NCBI RefSeq assembly: GCF_014212135.1
Contig: NZ_JACJVQ010000005.1
Span: forward strand, 325,702-389,701
Reading direction: 5' to 3'
Origin: Cohnella thailandensis
GTDB lineage: Bacteria; Bacillota; Bacilli; Paenibacillales; Paenibacillaceae
DNA: 64,000 nucleotides
Shown: positions 51,676 through 60,560 of the stretch, piece by piece
Layout: each line of letters opens with the position of its first letter
How positions within the stretch are numbered: the stretch's first letter is position 1
Program-made: the position numbers and the translations under genes
Notes under the pieces: generated by a model
The model's database searches: none
Seen by the model: only the letters and a program-made list of their open reading frames with translations
What the model was told of the DNA's origin: nothing

Positions 51676-53522
51676 GCGCGGAAGCCTATCCGAATCCGAA
51701 CCGTCTCGACGATGCCAGACGGGCGCTGAGCCGCTTCTTCGGCTACGATTCGTTCCGCCGGGGACAAGAGACCGTCATCCAAGCGATCCTGGAAGGCCGG
51801 GACGTTCTCGGAATCATGCCGACCGGCGCGGGCAAGTCGATCTGCTACCAGGTCCCGGCCGTGCTGCTGCCCGGCGTTACGCTGGTCGTCTCCCCTCTGA
51901 TCTCCTTGATGAAGGATCAGGTAGATGCCCTGACGGAGACGGGGATTCCCGCCACTTATATCAACAGCTCCCTGTCGGGCAAGGAGACGAGCGAACGGCT
52001 CCGAGCGATCGAAGACGGACGCTATAAGCTCGTCTATATCGCTCCCGAGCGGCTGGAGTCGGAACGGTTCCTCGGCCTCATCAGCCGAATCGAAGTGCCG
52101 CTCATCGCCGTCGACGAAGCGCACTGCGTCTCGCAGTGGGGGCACGACTTCCGGCCGAGCTACATGGGCATCGTCCGCATTCTTCCTTATCTGGAGCGCC
52201 GGCCGATCATGGCGGCGTTCACCGCGACGGCGACGGACGTCGTCAAGGAGGACATCCTCGAGCGGCTGCGCCTGCACGCGCCCGTTCGCTTGACGACGGG
52301 CTACGCGCGGGACAACCTGGCGCTGTCGGTCGTCCGCAACGCGGACAAGCGCGACTTTCTCGTGAAGTACATCCGGGAGCGTCCCGGCCAATCGGGCATC
52401 GTCTACGCGGCGACCCGTAGGGAGGTCGAGGCGTGCCAGCAGCATCTGGCGAGCCTCGGAATGCGGGTCGGCAAGTACCACGCCGGTCTGACCGAGGAAG
52501 AGCGCTCCGAGGTTCAGGACGCGTTCCTTAGAGACGATCTTCAGATCATCGTCGCGACGAACGCGTTCGGCATGGGCATCGACAAATCCAACGTGAGATA
52601 TGTCGTTCACTACAACATGCCGAAGAACCTCGAAGCCTACTATCAGGAAGCCGGGCGCGCGGGACGGGACGGAGAGCCGGGCGAGTGCGTGCTGCTCTAC
52701 TCGGCCGCGGACACGGTGACACAGAAGTTCTTCATCGAGCAGAGCGAAGCGGACGAGGAGAGGAAGCGGAACGACTACCGGCTGCTTCACGATATGGTGG
52801 AATACGCGAACACGTCGGATTGCCTTCAGCGCAGCATCGTCCGGTACTTCGGCGAAGAGGGAGGAGAGCCGTGCGGCCGCTGCGGCAACTGCACCGATAC
52901 CCGCGAGCTTCGCGACATGACCGAGGAAGCGAAGATCATCTTCTCCTGCGTGGCCCGGATGCGGCAGCGCTTCGGAGTCACGCTCACGGCCAAGGTGCTG
53001 CGTGGAGCGAACGACGCGAAGATCCGCCAGTTCGGGTTCGACTCGCTGTCGGTATACGGAATGATGAAGTCCACGCCGGAGAAGGAGCTTGTCCGGCTCA
53101 TTCACGAGCTGATCGCGGACGGGTACCTGAAGCTGACGGACAGCCAGTACCCCGTCGTTCAATTGGCCGAGCGCGTGCGGGGCGTCATCGAAGGAACCGA
53201 GAAGGTTCTTAGCCGAGTCGAACCGGAAGCTCAGGCGACGAAGAGCCGCTCTCGTTACGGTAGCGGCCGGCAGGATGGCTCGCACGAGCCGTACGACGAA
53301 GCGCTGTTCGAACGGCTTCGGGACCTGCGCAAGAAGCTGGCCACTCGCGAGGGGGTTCCGCCCTTTATCATTTTCAACGATGCGACCTTGCGGGACATGT
53401 GCCAGCGGATGCCGGCCGACGAGCGCGGGATGCGGGAGGTCAAAGGCCTCGGGGAAGCGAAGTACGCGAAGTACGGGGCGGAGTTCCTTCGCGCCATTAG
53501 CGATTACAAGAGAGAAGGTTAG
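51672..53522 (+). CDS. recQ: ATP-dependent DNA helicase RecQ
   Basis: 616 residues, complete. Order: helicase core with GRDVLGIMPTGAGKSICYQ, SPLISLMKDQVDAL, VDEAHCVSQWGHDFRPSY, AFTATAT, NAFGMGIDKSNVRYVVHYNM and YQEAGRAGRDGE. A zinc-binding region (CLQRS, CGRCGNC), a winged helix and a C-terminal HRDC domain (LRDLRKKLATREGVPPFIIF) follow. It unwinds forked and recombination DNA. AAGGAGG precedes the ATG, which overlaps the helD stop, so the two are coupled. Confidence 0.96.
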   Translation: MSAEAYPNPNRLDDARRALSRFFGYDSFRRGQETVIQAILEGRDVLGIMPTGAGKSICYQVPAVLLPGVTLVVSPLISLMKDQVDALTETGIPATYINSSLSGKETSERLRAIEDGRYKLVYIAPERLESERFLGLISRIEVPLIAVDEAHCVSQWGHDFRPSYMGIVRILPYLERRPIMAAFTATATDVVKEDILERLRLHAPVRLTTGYARDNLALSVVRNADKRDFLVKYIRERPGQSGIVYAATRREVEACQQHLASLGMRVGKYHAGLTEEERSEVQDAFLRDDLQIIVATNAFGMGIDKSNVRYVVHYNMPKNLEAYYQEAGRAGRDGEPGECVLLYSAADTVTQKFFIEQSEADEERKRNDYRLLHDMVEYANTSDCLQRSIVRYFGEEGGEPCGRCGNCTDTRELRDMTEEAKIIFSCVARMRQRFGVTLTAKVLRGANDAKIRQFGFDSLSVYGMMKSTPEKELVRLIHELIADGYLKLTDSQYPVVQLAERVRGVIEGTEKVLSRVEPEAQATKSRSRYGSGRQDGSHEPYDEALFERLRDLRKKLATREGVPPFIIFNDATLRDMCQRMPADERGMREVKGLGEAKYAKYGAEFLRAISDYKREG

Positions 53523-53525
53523 AAA

Positions 53526-54632
53526 ATGAGCACTGTCTATCATACGAGACGGAAGCGGGTCATCCGGCATCTGAAGGAGAACGGGATCGAAGCGGCTCTG
53601 ATCACGTCCCCGTCCATGATTTATTACGTGACCGGATTCCGTTCGGACCCGCATGAACGGTTCCTGGCGCTGCTCTTGGATTCGCGTTCGGAGGAAGAGA
53701 CGCTGTTCGCGCCGGAGCTCGACGCCCAATCGGCCGGCGAGCAAGGGACGGTCGAGGCGATCGTGCCGGTAAGCGACACCGAGAATCCGTACGAGAAGCT
53801 GCGGAAGAAGCTGGGCAGCTCCGTCGCCAGCCTCGCCATCGAGAAGAACAACGTTACGGTCGACAAGGCCGAGAGCCTCCAAGCCGTCGCTCCCGGAGTC
53901 CGATTCTTCAATCTGACTCCGTTCCTCGAAGGCATGCGGATGCGCAAGACGAGCGAGGAAATCGCCAAGGTACGGCTTGCGATCGAGACGATCGAGAAGG
54001 TCATGAACCATGCGCTTACGCACGTTGAAGCCGGCATGACCGAGCTGGAGCTGACCGCCGAGCTGGAATACCAGATGAAGCGGTTCGGCGCCGAGAAGCC
54101 GTCGTTCGAGACGATCGTGCTGACCGGACGCCGCTCCGCCCTGCCGCACGGCGTGCCGGAGAACGCGAAGATCGAGGAGAACGACTTCCTGCTGATCGAC
54201 ATGGGCGTCGTCGTCCAAGGCTACTGCTCCGACATCACCCGCACGTTCCTCATGGGAGAAGGAACCGCGGAGCAGGAAGCCATCTATGAAGCGGTCCATG
54301 CCGCGAACCTGCGCGGCATCGAAGCCGCCCGCGCGGGCCGGACGATCGCTTCCGTCGACAAAGCGGCGCGAGACGAGATCGCCGCGAGAGGCTACGGACC
54401 GTACTTCACCCACCGCGTCGGCCACGGCTTCGGGATGGACATCCACGAGTACCCGTCCCTTCACGGGGAGAACCGGGACCTTATTGAGACCGGGCTGCTG
54501 TTCACGGTCGAGCCGGGCATCTACGTGCCGGAGATCGGCGGCGTCCGCATCGAGGACGATCTGTACATCCGCGAGGACGGCACGGCGGAGGTGCTCACTT
54601 CGTTCACGAAGCATCTGATTCGCTTGGGATAA
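53526..54632 (+). CDS. M24 metallopeptidase, Xaa-Pro aminopeptidase/dipeptidase type
   Basis: 368 residues. It has a creatinase-like N-terminal domain (about 1-130) and a pita-bread peptidase domain. Metal ligands are visible: Asp in LLIDMGVVVQGYCSDITRTF (two), His in HRVGHGFGMDIHE, Glu in FTVEPGIY and Glu in VRIEDDL. ALPHGVP is the substrate-side block. It releases N-terminal residues next to proline. It follows recQ by three bases, the third gene of a helD-recQ-pepP cluster. A strong shared terminator follows. Confidence 0.92.
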   Translation: MSTVYHTRRKRVIRHLKENGIEAALITSPSMIYYVTGFRSDPHERFLALLLDSRSEEETLFAPELDAQSAGEQGTVEAIVPVSDTENPYEKLRKKLGSSVASLAIEKNNVTVDKAESLQAVAPGVRFFNLTPFLEGMRMRKTSEEIAKVRLAIETIEKVMNHALTHVEAGMTELELTAELEYQMKRFGAEKPSFETIVLTGRRSALPHGVPENAKIEENDFLLIDMGVVVQGYCSDITRTFLMGEGTAEQEAIYEAVHAANLRGIEAARAGRTIASVDKAARDEIAARGYGPYFTHRVGHGFGMDIHEYPSLHGENRDLIETGLLFTVEPGIYVPEIGGVRIEDDLYIREDGTAEVLTSFTKHLIRLG

Positions 54633-54643
54633 CGATAGATAGC

Positions 54644-54701
54644 AAAGGCGACCGCCGAAGACGAGATTGATTCGTCCGGGGCGGTCGCCTTATTTTATTT
54701 T
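54644..54701. terminator. Bidirectional terminator between peptidase and merR genes
   Basis: GGCGACCGCC (54647-54656) pairs with GGCGGTCGCC (54680-54689), then TTATTTTATTTT. The T-run overlaps the 3' end of the merR-type gene. Confidence 0.85.
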
Positions 54702-55174
54702 CCGGATAAAGAGAAGTAACTCATCTCGGCGGGAGAGACGGGCCTTGGCTTCGATTCTCCGCCTTCGCTCCCCGCTTCGGCTTCCCGGCTCTCCGTCGAG
54801 CAATCCTTGCGATATCTTCCTTCCTCGAGCTTCATGTCGATAAAATCGACGAGCTGCTGAAGCGAGGCGATTTGGCTCACGATGCTTTCCCGATGGCTCT
54901 TTAAGCTCTCCACCAGCTCGGGATATTCCGCGGGGTCGGCATCGGCCGAGACCGCGAGGAACGGCCCCATGGCATCGAGCGGCATCCCCGACTTCTTCAG
55001 GCAGGCGATCAGCCGAAGCGTATGAATGTCCTCCGCACGGTAGACGCGATGTCCGTTGCCCTTCCGGTCTGCCCGAGGCAGCAGCTTGATCTTCTCGTAA
55101 TAACGGATCGTATCCTCGGAGATTCCGGTTTGCCCGGCGGCTTGCTTGATCGAATACGTTTGTTCGTCCCGCAT
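54695..55174 (-). CDS. MerR-family transcriptional regulator
   Basis: 159 residues. The N-terminal winged HTH is YSIKQAAGQTGISEDTIRYY followed by EKIKLLPRADRKGNGHRVY; a coiled-coil dimerisation helix follows (SLKSHRESIVSQIASLQQLV). The effector region is short, with a single cysteine (KDCSTESRE), so it may sense an electrophile rather than a metal. ATG 55174 (MRDEQTYS) is chosen: GGGAGG is eight bases upstream, but only two bases before the ATG at 55180. It is divergent from an SDR gene, and both promoters carry the same dyad. Confidence 0.88.
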   Translation of the reverse strand: MRDEQTYSIKQAAGQTGISEDTIRYYEKIKLLPRADRKGNGHRVYRAEDIHTLRLIACLKKSGMPLDAMGPFLAVSADADPAEYPELVESLKSHRESIVSQIASLQQLVDFIDMKLEEGRYRKDCSTESREAEAGSEGGESKPRPVSPAEMSYFSLSGK

Positions 55175-55207
55175 CTCCATGACCTCCCGCAAAGACGATT
55201 TTATAGC

Positions 55208-55238
55208 ATTATAACTCTTGGAGTCGACTCCAAGTCAA
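55208..55238 (-). promoter_or_regulatory. merR-gene promoter with 19-base spacer and dyad
   Basis: On the minus strand: TTGACT (55238-55233), 19-base spacer, TATAAT (55213-55208). The spacer contains TGGAGTCGACTCCA. A 19-base spacer with a central dyad is the hallmark of MerR-controlled promoters. Confidence 0.85.
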
Positions 55239-55254
55239 GCGGTAAAGTCCCGTA

Positions 55255-55285
55255 TTGACTTGGAGTCGACTCCAACTTCTACAAT
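55255..55285 (+). promoter_or_regulatory. SDR operon promoter with the same MerR-type dyad
   Basis: TTGACT (55255-55260), 19-base spacer, TACAAT (55280-55285). The spacer again holds TGGAGTCGACTCCA, identical to the divergent promoter. Confidence 0.85.
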
Positions 55286-55334
55286 GGTCGATACCGGGAG
55301 CAAGAGCCCGGGCGACACAAAGGAGTGGAGAATC

Positions 55335-56195
55335 ATGAATACGGATCAACGAGAAAATATCGCGCTGATAACGGGAGCGAGCAACGGGATAGGGTTGGAG
55401 TTAACCCGAAGATTGCTGGCGGACAACTGGCAGGTGATCGCGCTGAACCGCTCTAGCCTTCCGGAGGAAGACGAGGGGCTGCGGAGCGCCGCGAATGACG
55501 GTCGTCTGCGCGTTTACCGCACGGCCGATCTTTCCGATTTTGCCGCATTGAGGCGGACGTTGGAAGAAATCAAGGAGAAGGAGGAGCGGATCGATCTCTT
55601 ATTCAATAACGCAGGCGGGAGCTTTAACGAGCTGAGTTATTCCAAGCAGGGGCGAGAGCTGCACTTCGAGCTGATGACAGTCGTTCCCTACATCGTTCTG
55701 ATGGAATTGAAGGACCTTCTGGCCAAAGGCCGGCACAAAACGGCGATCAACACATCCTCCGCCGCGACGAAGATGGTTAAAGAGCTTAGCATCGACATCC
55801 TGGAGCGCCCGAAAACGTTCCGCAAGCTGATCGGGCCATACGCCTCCTCGAAGCTGGCCCTGTCGCTGTGGACGCACGCCGTCGCGCCGGAGTTGTTGGC
55901 TCGGGACGGCATTCGGATCCGAAGCGTAGACCCCGGAAGCAACAACACGCTGCGCAAAGACAAAAAGTCCGGACTGCCCTTTTATGTAAAACCGCTCATG
56001 AAGCTGTTTTTTTCGCCGCCTACCCACGGAGCGGGCCGACTGTACGAGGGCGCTCTAGGCGAACATCGCGACAAGACCGGATTGTTCCTGATCAAAGGCC
56101 AAGCTGCGGATTTAAAATTCAAGGAACAGGATCGGACGATCCTGGAGCGCGTGAAGAAGATCTACGAGAGCGAATATCTAGGCCAACGCGCCTAA
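55335..56195 (+). CDS. Short-chain dehydrogenase/reductase under MerR control
   Basis: 286 residues. The nucleotide-binding motif is ALITGASNGIGLELTRRLL, with LLFNNAGGSF, NTSSAA and active-site YASSKLALS. The overall shape is like retinol-dehydrogenase or protochlorophyllide-reductase-like SDRs. ATG 55335 follows AAAGGAGTGG. It is the first gene behind the MerR-type promoter, followed after 38 bases by a flavin oxidoreductase, so the pair may reduce reactive carbonyl compounds. The substrate is unknown. Confidence 0.88.
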   Translation: MNTDQRENIALITGASNGIGLELTRRLLADNWQVIALNRSSLPEEDEGLRSAANDGRLRVYRTADLSDFAALRRTLEEIKEKEERIDLLFNNAGGSFNELSYSKQGRELHFELMTVVPYIVLMELKDLLAKGRHKTAINTSSAATKMVKELSIDILERPKTFRKLIGPYASSKLALSLWTHAVAPELLARDGIRIRSVDPGSNNTLRKDKKSGLPFYVKPLMKLFFSPPTHGAGRLYEGALGEHRDKTGLFLIKGQAADLKFKEQDRTILERVKKIYESEYLGQRA

Positions 56196-56233
56196 AGAAG
56201 ATTAAGCACAGACAACAAAAGGAGCGGATTACG

Positions 56234-57358
56234 ATGAACCCTGCCTATCAACCATTAATGGAACCTTACAAATTCAGGAGCGGCGTCGAAGTCATGAACC
56301 GCGTCGTGCATGCGCCCATGACGATTTCTTTTTCCCGGCAAGACGGGGTGGCATCCGACGATTTGATCGCGTACTACGAAAGCCGTACGAACGGCGTCGG
56401 AATGGCGGTTACCGGAAGCACGACCGTCGCGCCTAGCGGCAAGGTATTCGGCGGGGAGTTGGCGGCGGATCGCGACGAGACGATTCCCAGCTTGCAGCGC
56501 GTAGCGGCGGCAATGAAGAAGCATGGGGCGAAAGCGATCCTCCAACTCTTTCACGGCGGCCGCGAAAGCTCGCCGGAAGCGGCGGGCGGCGAGATCGTCG
56601 GCGCAAGCGCGGTGGCCAAAGAAGGAGCGAGCGCGATCCCTCGGGCGCTCGAAGACCACGAGATTCTGGAGATCGTTCGCGCGTTCGGAGCCAGCACCCG
56701 ACGGGCGATCGAGGCGGGGTTCGACGGGGTCGAGATTCACGGGGCGAATCGGTTTCTTCTTCAACAATTTTTCTCGCCTTACACGAACAGGCGGGACGAT
56801 CGTTGGGGAGGAGACGCGGACCGGCGAATGGCGTTCCCGCTCGCCGTCGTGGATGAAGTGTTGAAAGCCGCGGCCGAACACGCCGAACGGCCGTTCCTGG
56901 TCGGTTATCGGCTGTCGCCGGAAGAAGAAACGACGCCCGGCATTACCATGGCGGATACGTTAAAATTGGCGGATGCCCTCGCGAACAAAGAGTTGGATTA
57001 TCTGCATGTCTCTTTATTGAACTTCTGGTCCAAGCCGAGACGCGGAGTGGAGGACGATCGTTCCCGAATGGAGATCCTTCATGAGCTTGTCGGGCCAAGG
57101 GTTCCCTTAATCGGCGTAGGCTCGATACGCACGCCCGACGAGGCCGTTGGAGCGCTGCGGACAGGCGTTCCTCTCATCGCGCTCGGACGGGAACTGATTA
57201 TCGATCCGGATTGGGTTCGGAAGGTGGCTAGCGGCAAGGAAAACGAGATTCGTACCGAGCTGTCATTAAACGATCAAGAGAAATTGGGAATCTCCGATCC
57301 TCTGTGGAACAAAATCGTCCATACTCCGGGTTGGTTCCCGATCGCGGATCAAGCTTGA
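56234..57358 (+). CDS. NADH:flavin oxidoreductase (Old Yellow Enzyme family)
   Basis: 374 residues, FMN-binding TIM barrel. Blocks: NRVVHAPMTISFS, ILQLFHGGRES, GFDGVEIHGANRFLLQQFFS followed by PYTNRRDDRWGG, and VPLIGVGSIRTPDEAV with the phosphate-binding loop, then LIALGRELIIDPDW. Such enzymes reduce activated C=C bonds of electrophiles. ATG 56234 follows AAAGGAG; the frame is open upstream but that part overlaps the SDR gene. It probably forms an operon with the SDR, both induced through MerR. Confidence 0.9.
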   Translation: MNPAYQPLMEPYKFRSGVEVMNRVVHAPMTISFSRQDGVASDDLIAYYESRTNGVGMAVTGSTTVAPSGKVFGGELAADRDETIPSLQRVAAAMKKHGAKAILQLFHGGRESSPEAAGGEIVGASAVAKEGASAIPRALEDHEILEIVRAFGASTRRAIEAGFDGVEIHGANRFLLQQFFSPYTNRRDDRWGGDADRRMAFPLAVVDEVLKAAAEHAERPFLVGYRLSPEEETTPGITMADTLKLADALANKELDYLHVSLLNFWSKPRRGVEDDRSRMEILHELVGPRVPLIGVGSIRTPDEAVGALRTGVPLIALGRELIIDPDWVRKVASGKENEIRTELSLNDQEKLGISDPLWNKIVHTPGWFPIADQA

Positions 57359-57370
57359 CGGAAGGTATTC

Positions 57371-58294
57371 TTAACGGAACAGATTCCGAACGACCAGCCA
57401 CAGATTCGACGGCTTCTCGGCAAGCCTTCGGGTGAAGTAAGGGTACCATTGCCTGCCGTACGGCACGTAGCATCGGACCTGATATCCGCTTTGGGCCAAC
57501 TCGGCTTGAACGTTCATGCGCAGCCCGTACAGCATCTGGAACTCGAACAGGCTTCGGTCGATGCCGAATTTCTCGGCATAGGCTCGAACTTCGCCGATCA
57601 CCCGGTCGTCATGCGAGCCGATCGCGACGAAGACGCCTTGTTCCAGATGAAGCCGAATCAGCTTCAGCAATTGAAGGAGAATGTCTTCCGAATTCGGATA
57701 GGCAATCTCCTTTTTCTCTTGATAGGCGCCTTTAACCAACCGCAGCGGGATTCCTTCCTCCAGCAGCCGGGAAGCATCCTCTTCGCTGCGATAGAGGTAC
57801 GATTGAAGCACCGTGGTAACGTTCCTATGGCCTTCGTCGTGCAGCCGCCGGACGAGCTCGAGCGTCAACTCCGTATACCTCGAATCCTCCATGTCGAGAC
57901 AGACGGAGGTACCCGCCTTCTTGGCTCGTTCCGCGATTTGCCGGACGTTGCGGAAGCATGCTTCCGGATCGAGCGCGAGTCCCATCTGGGTCGGCTTCAC
58001 CGAGACCGTGGCCTTCGCTTTCTGCAGCTTGATGCCGTCCAGCAGCCGGAGATATTCCTCCCGGAAGCCCGCGGCCTCCTCCAGGCTGCGAACCGATTCT
58101 CCCAGGTGGTCGAGCGTGGCCGCGATGCCGAGCCGGTTCAGTCTCTGGACGACGAGCAGGGCGCTCGTACGGTCCCGGCCGGCAACGAAGCGTCCGGCAA
58201 GCCGGGCGCCGTGCCTCGAAATCAGTCTCCCCAGCATCCGGTTCCCGAATAGAGACAGCATCAGCCTCCGATAAACCGCGCTCCCGCGTCCCAT
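57371..58294 (-). CDS. Proline dehydrogenase
   Basis: 307 residues; single-function FAD enzyme of the PutA-like barrel. Blocks: LGESVRSLEEAAGF, VSVKPTQMGLALDPEACF, VCLDMEDSRYT, VTTVLQSYLYRSEEDA, LRLVKGAYQEKKEIAYP, IGSHDDRVI and FEFQMLYGLR; the end CYVPYGRQWYPYFTRRL is diagnostic. It oxidises proline to pyrroline-5-carboxylate. No P5C dehydrogenase gene is adjacent. It converges on the flavin oxidoreductase gene with only 12 bases between the stops and no visible terminator. Confidence 0.95.
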   Translation of the reverse strand: MGRGSAVYRRLMLSLFGNRMLGRLISRHGARLAGRFVAGRDRTSALLVVQRLNRLGIAATLDHLGESVRSLEEAAGFREEYLRLLDGIKLQKAKATVSVKPTQMGLALDPEACFRNVRQIAERAKKAGTSVCLDMEDSRYTELTLELVRRLHDEGHRNVTTVLQSYLYRSEEDASRLLEEGIPLRLVKGAYQEKKEIAYPNSEDILLQLLKLIRLHLEQGVFVAIGSHDDRVIGEVRAYAEKFGIDRSLFEFQMLYGLRMNVQAELAQSGYQVRCYVPYGRQWYPYFTRRLAEKPSNLWLVVRNLFR

Positions 58295-58422
58295 GCTCCC
58301 AGCCCCTTTTTTCGCCCATGCGATTTTATCCCTATTCTATTCAACTGCTTCCCGATTCGGCTTCCGAAAGATGGTATAATTATCGCGTGAAGCCTCAATT
58401 CCAGAAAGGCGGTATCGTTGCC

Positions 58423-59487
58423 ATGCCAATTAGCGAGCCCATTATCGGTCCTATTATTGTCGGAACTTATGATTCGTCCGAACGCGAAGGGATTCATCTG
58501 GTCCGGTTAAACGCCGAGACGGGGGAACTCAGGAGAATCAACGGCGTATCGGGGGCGGAAAATCCGTCGTTCGTAGCCGTGCACCCGAGCAAGACGTATG
58601 TCTATGCGGTAAGCGAGACGGCTGAGGGGGCCGTTGTCTCCTATCGGTACTCTTCGGAAGGGGAGACGTTGACCGAGCTGAACCGGCAGCCCTCCAAGGG
58701 GAACGATCCATGCCACCTTCGCGTCGACGCGTCGGGCAGGTGGCTCGTCGCCGTCAACTATTCGTCCGGCAGCGTCTGCCTGTATCCGATCGAGGAGGAC
58801 GGCTCCATCGGGCCGCTCTCGGACCAAGCGAAGCATGAAGGAAGCAGCGTTCGAAGCGATCGTCAGGAGGCGGCTCACGCCCATTCGATTTTCCCGGTTC
58901 CGGGCACTCGGGACTGGATCGTCTGCGACTTGGGAACGGACGGGCTGTACGTTTACCGCATCGACGAGGAGGCGGGCAAGCTGACGCTGCGCCGCCGCTT
59001 CGATACGACGCCCGGGGCCGGACCTCGCCATACCGCGTTCCATCCGGCTCTGCCGATCGTCTACGTCGTCGAGGAGCTGAGCTGCGCGGTGACCGCGTAC
59101 GAATATCGGGCGAACGCCTGCGAGCTTGTTCCGTTGCAGACGGCGACCACGCTTCCCGAAGGATTCGAAGGCGAGAATACCTGCGCGGACATTCATCTGA
59201 CGGAGTCGGGCGCCTATCTGTATGCCTCGAACCGGGGGCATGACAGCCTTGCGGCCTATCGGGTCCTCGAGGACGGCCGTTTGGAGCCGCTCGGCCACGT
59301 GTCCGCGGGAGGCAAGACTCCGCGCAGCTTCGCCGTGTTCGGCGATAATTGGCTGCTAAGCGCGCTTCAGGACTCGAACCGGATCGTCTCCTTCCGGATC
59401 GGGACGGACGGCATTCCCTCGCCGACGGGGCATACGCTCGAGATTTATAAGCCGGTCTCGTTGGAGCGTGCTCCCCGGTGGGAGTAA
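58423..59487 (+). CDS. Lactonase-family beta-propeller protein (6-phosphogluconolactonase type)
   Basis: 354 residues, a seven-bladed propeller of the YkgB/Pgl type. Repeats contain ENPSFVAVHPSKTYVYAVSE, NDPCHLRVDASGRWLVAVNY, AAHAHSIFPVPGTRDWIVCD, GAGPRHTAFHPALPIVYVVE, and the end NRIVSFRIGTDG. Relatives hydrolyse 6-phosphogluconolactone; others bind unknown ligands. ATG 58423 follows AAGGCGG; TATAAT at 58375 may be its -10. Confidence 0.85.
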   Translation: MPISEPIIGPIIVGTYDSSEREGIHLVRLNAETGELRRINGVSGAENPSFVAVHPSKTYVYAVSETAEGAVVSYRYSSEGETLTELNRQPSKGNDPCHLRVDASGRWLVAVNYSSGSVCLYPIEEDGSIGPLSDQAKHEGSSVRSDRQEAAHAHSIFPVPGTRDWIVCDLGTDGLYVYRIDEEAGKLTLRRRFDTTPGAGPRHTAFHPALPIVYVVEELSCAVTAYEYRANACELVPLQTATTLPEGFEGENTCADIHLTESGAYLYASNRGHDSLAAYRVLEDGRLEPLGHVSAGGKTPRSFAVFGDNWLLSALQDSNRIVSFRIGTDGIPSPTGHTLEIYKPVSLERAPRWE

Positions 59488-59526
59488 ATGCCGGTAGAGC
59501 TGTGGAGATCATTAAGGGAGGCCGCG

Positions 59527-60483
59527 ATGAACGAGACCGCATTTGACGAACCTTTATTTGCAAGCTTGAAGCCGGGCTTATTGTCGTTCTGTTACCGGAT
59601 GCTGGGCTCTATGGACGATGCGGACGATGCCGTTCAGGAGACGAGCATTCGGGTCTGGCAGAGCGGGAGCACGTTCAGACAGGAATCTTCGTTCAAAACT
59701 TGGGTCTATCGGATTGCATCGAATATATGCTTAGACAAGCTGAGACAATCCAAGCGCCGCGCGCTTCCCATCGACTTGTTCGATCCGGCCGCCGCCATCG
59801 TCGAGCCGCGCGATACGCGGCCGGACGCCTCGTGGATCTGGCCGTCTCCCGACTTCGGAGGCAACCCGGAGGATCGGCTCGTCCGCAAAGATACGCTTCA
59901 ACTGTGCTTCATCGCTCTCTTGCAGACCTTGCCTCCGCGGCAACGCGCGGTACTTATTTTGAAGGATGTATTCGAATGGTCCTCCAAGCAGATCGCGGAC
60001 ACGTTGGCGATGTCGCCCGCGGCGGTGAACAGTGCCTTGCAGAGAGCCCGAGAGACGATGGACCGGACGCAGCTTCGTTCCGATGAACTCAGCAGGATGG
60101 ACGCACAGCCGGACCCGCAGCTTCTGTCCCGGTACGTGGAGGCCTTCGAGCGATTCGATATTGCCGCGCTTGTCGCGCTGTTTCACGAGGAGGGCTGCAT
60201 GTTGATGCCCCCCTTCGAGATGTGGATTCGCGGCAAGGACGATTTATCCGCCTTCTATTCGCTTACGCGCTGGCATTGCGAGGGTTCGCGATTCGTGCCC
60301 GTTACGGTGAATGGCGGTTATCCGGCATTGGCCCAGTATATGCCGGGCAAGGAGAACGACAGCCTGGTGCCCTGGGGCATCCACGTCATCGAAACCAAAG
60401 AAGATCGAATCCTGCACGTTCAAAATTTCATCAACGCCGAATTATTTTCGCGATTTGGGCTGCCAGAACGACTCGACCGATGA
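59527..60483 (+). CDS. SigJ-like ECF sigma factor with SnoaL-type C-terminal domain
   Basis: 318 residues. Sigma region 2 is LLSFCYRMLGSMDDADDAVQ followed by ETSIRVWQ; region 4 is TLPPRQRAVLILKDVFEWSS followed by KQIADTLAMSPAAVNSALQRA. From about residue 195 a SnoaL-like domain follows (LLSRYVEAFERFDIAALVAL, then FHEEGCMLMPPFEMW). In such ECF groups the fused domain controls the factor and no anti-sigma protein is needed; none is seen here. ATG 59527 is five bases after AAGGGAGG. An SRPBCC gene follows 77 bases on. Confidence 0.9.
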   Translation: MNETAFDEPLFASLKPGLLSFCYRMLGSMDDADDAVQETSIRVWQSGSTFRQESSFKTWVYRIASNICLDKLRQSKRRALPIDLFDPAAAIVEPRDTRPDASWIWPSPDFGGNPEDRLVRKDTLQLCFIALLQTLPPRQRAVLILKDVFEWSSKQIADTLAMSPAAVNSALQRARETMDRTQLRSDELSRMDAQPDPQLLSRYVEAFERFDIAALVALFHEEGCMLMPPFEMWIRGKDDLSAFYSLTRWHCEGSRFVPVTVNGGYPALAQYMPGKENDSLVPWGIHVIETKEDRILHVQNFINAELFSRFGLPERLDR

Positions 60484-60560
60484 ATTTCGTCATTGGCTTA
60501 CGTCTATATCATTGAGAATAAACCAAACAACGAATTTTACGAGAGAGGTGTCCATTTAAA

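Noticed and set aside
51615-54614. 999-codon open frame on the minus strand opposite recQ and the M24 peptidase gene
   Set aside because: It mirrors two clear genes, has no ribosome site and its composition (Arg, Leu, His, Val rich) is what antisense of GC-rich genes gives.
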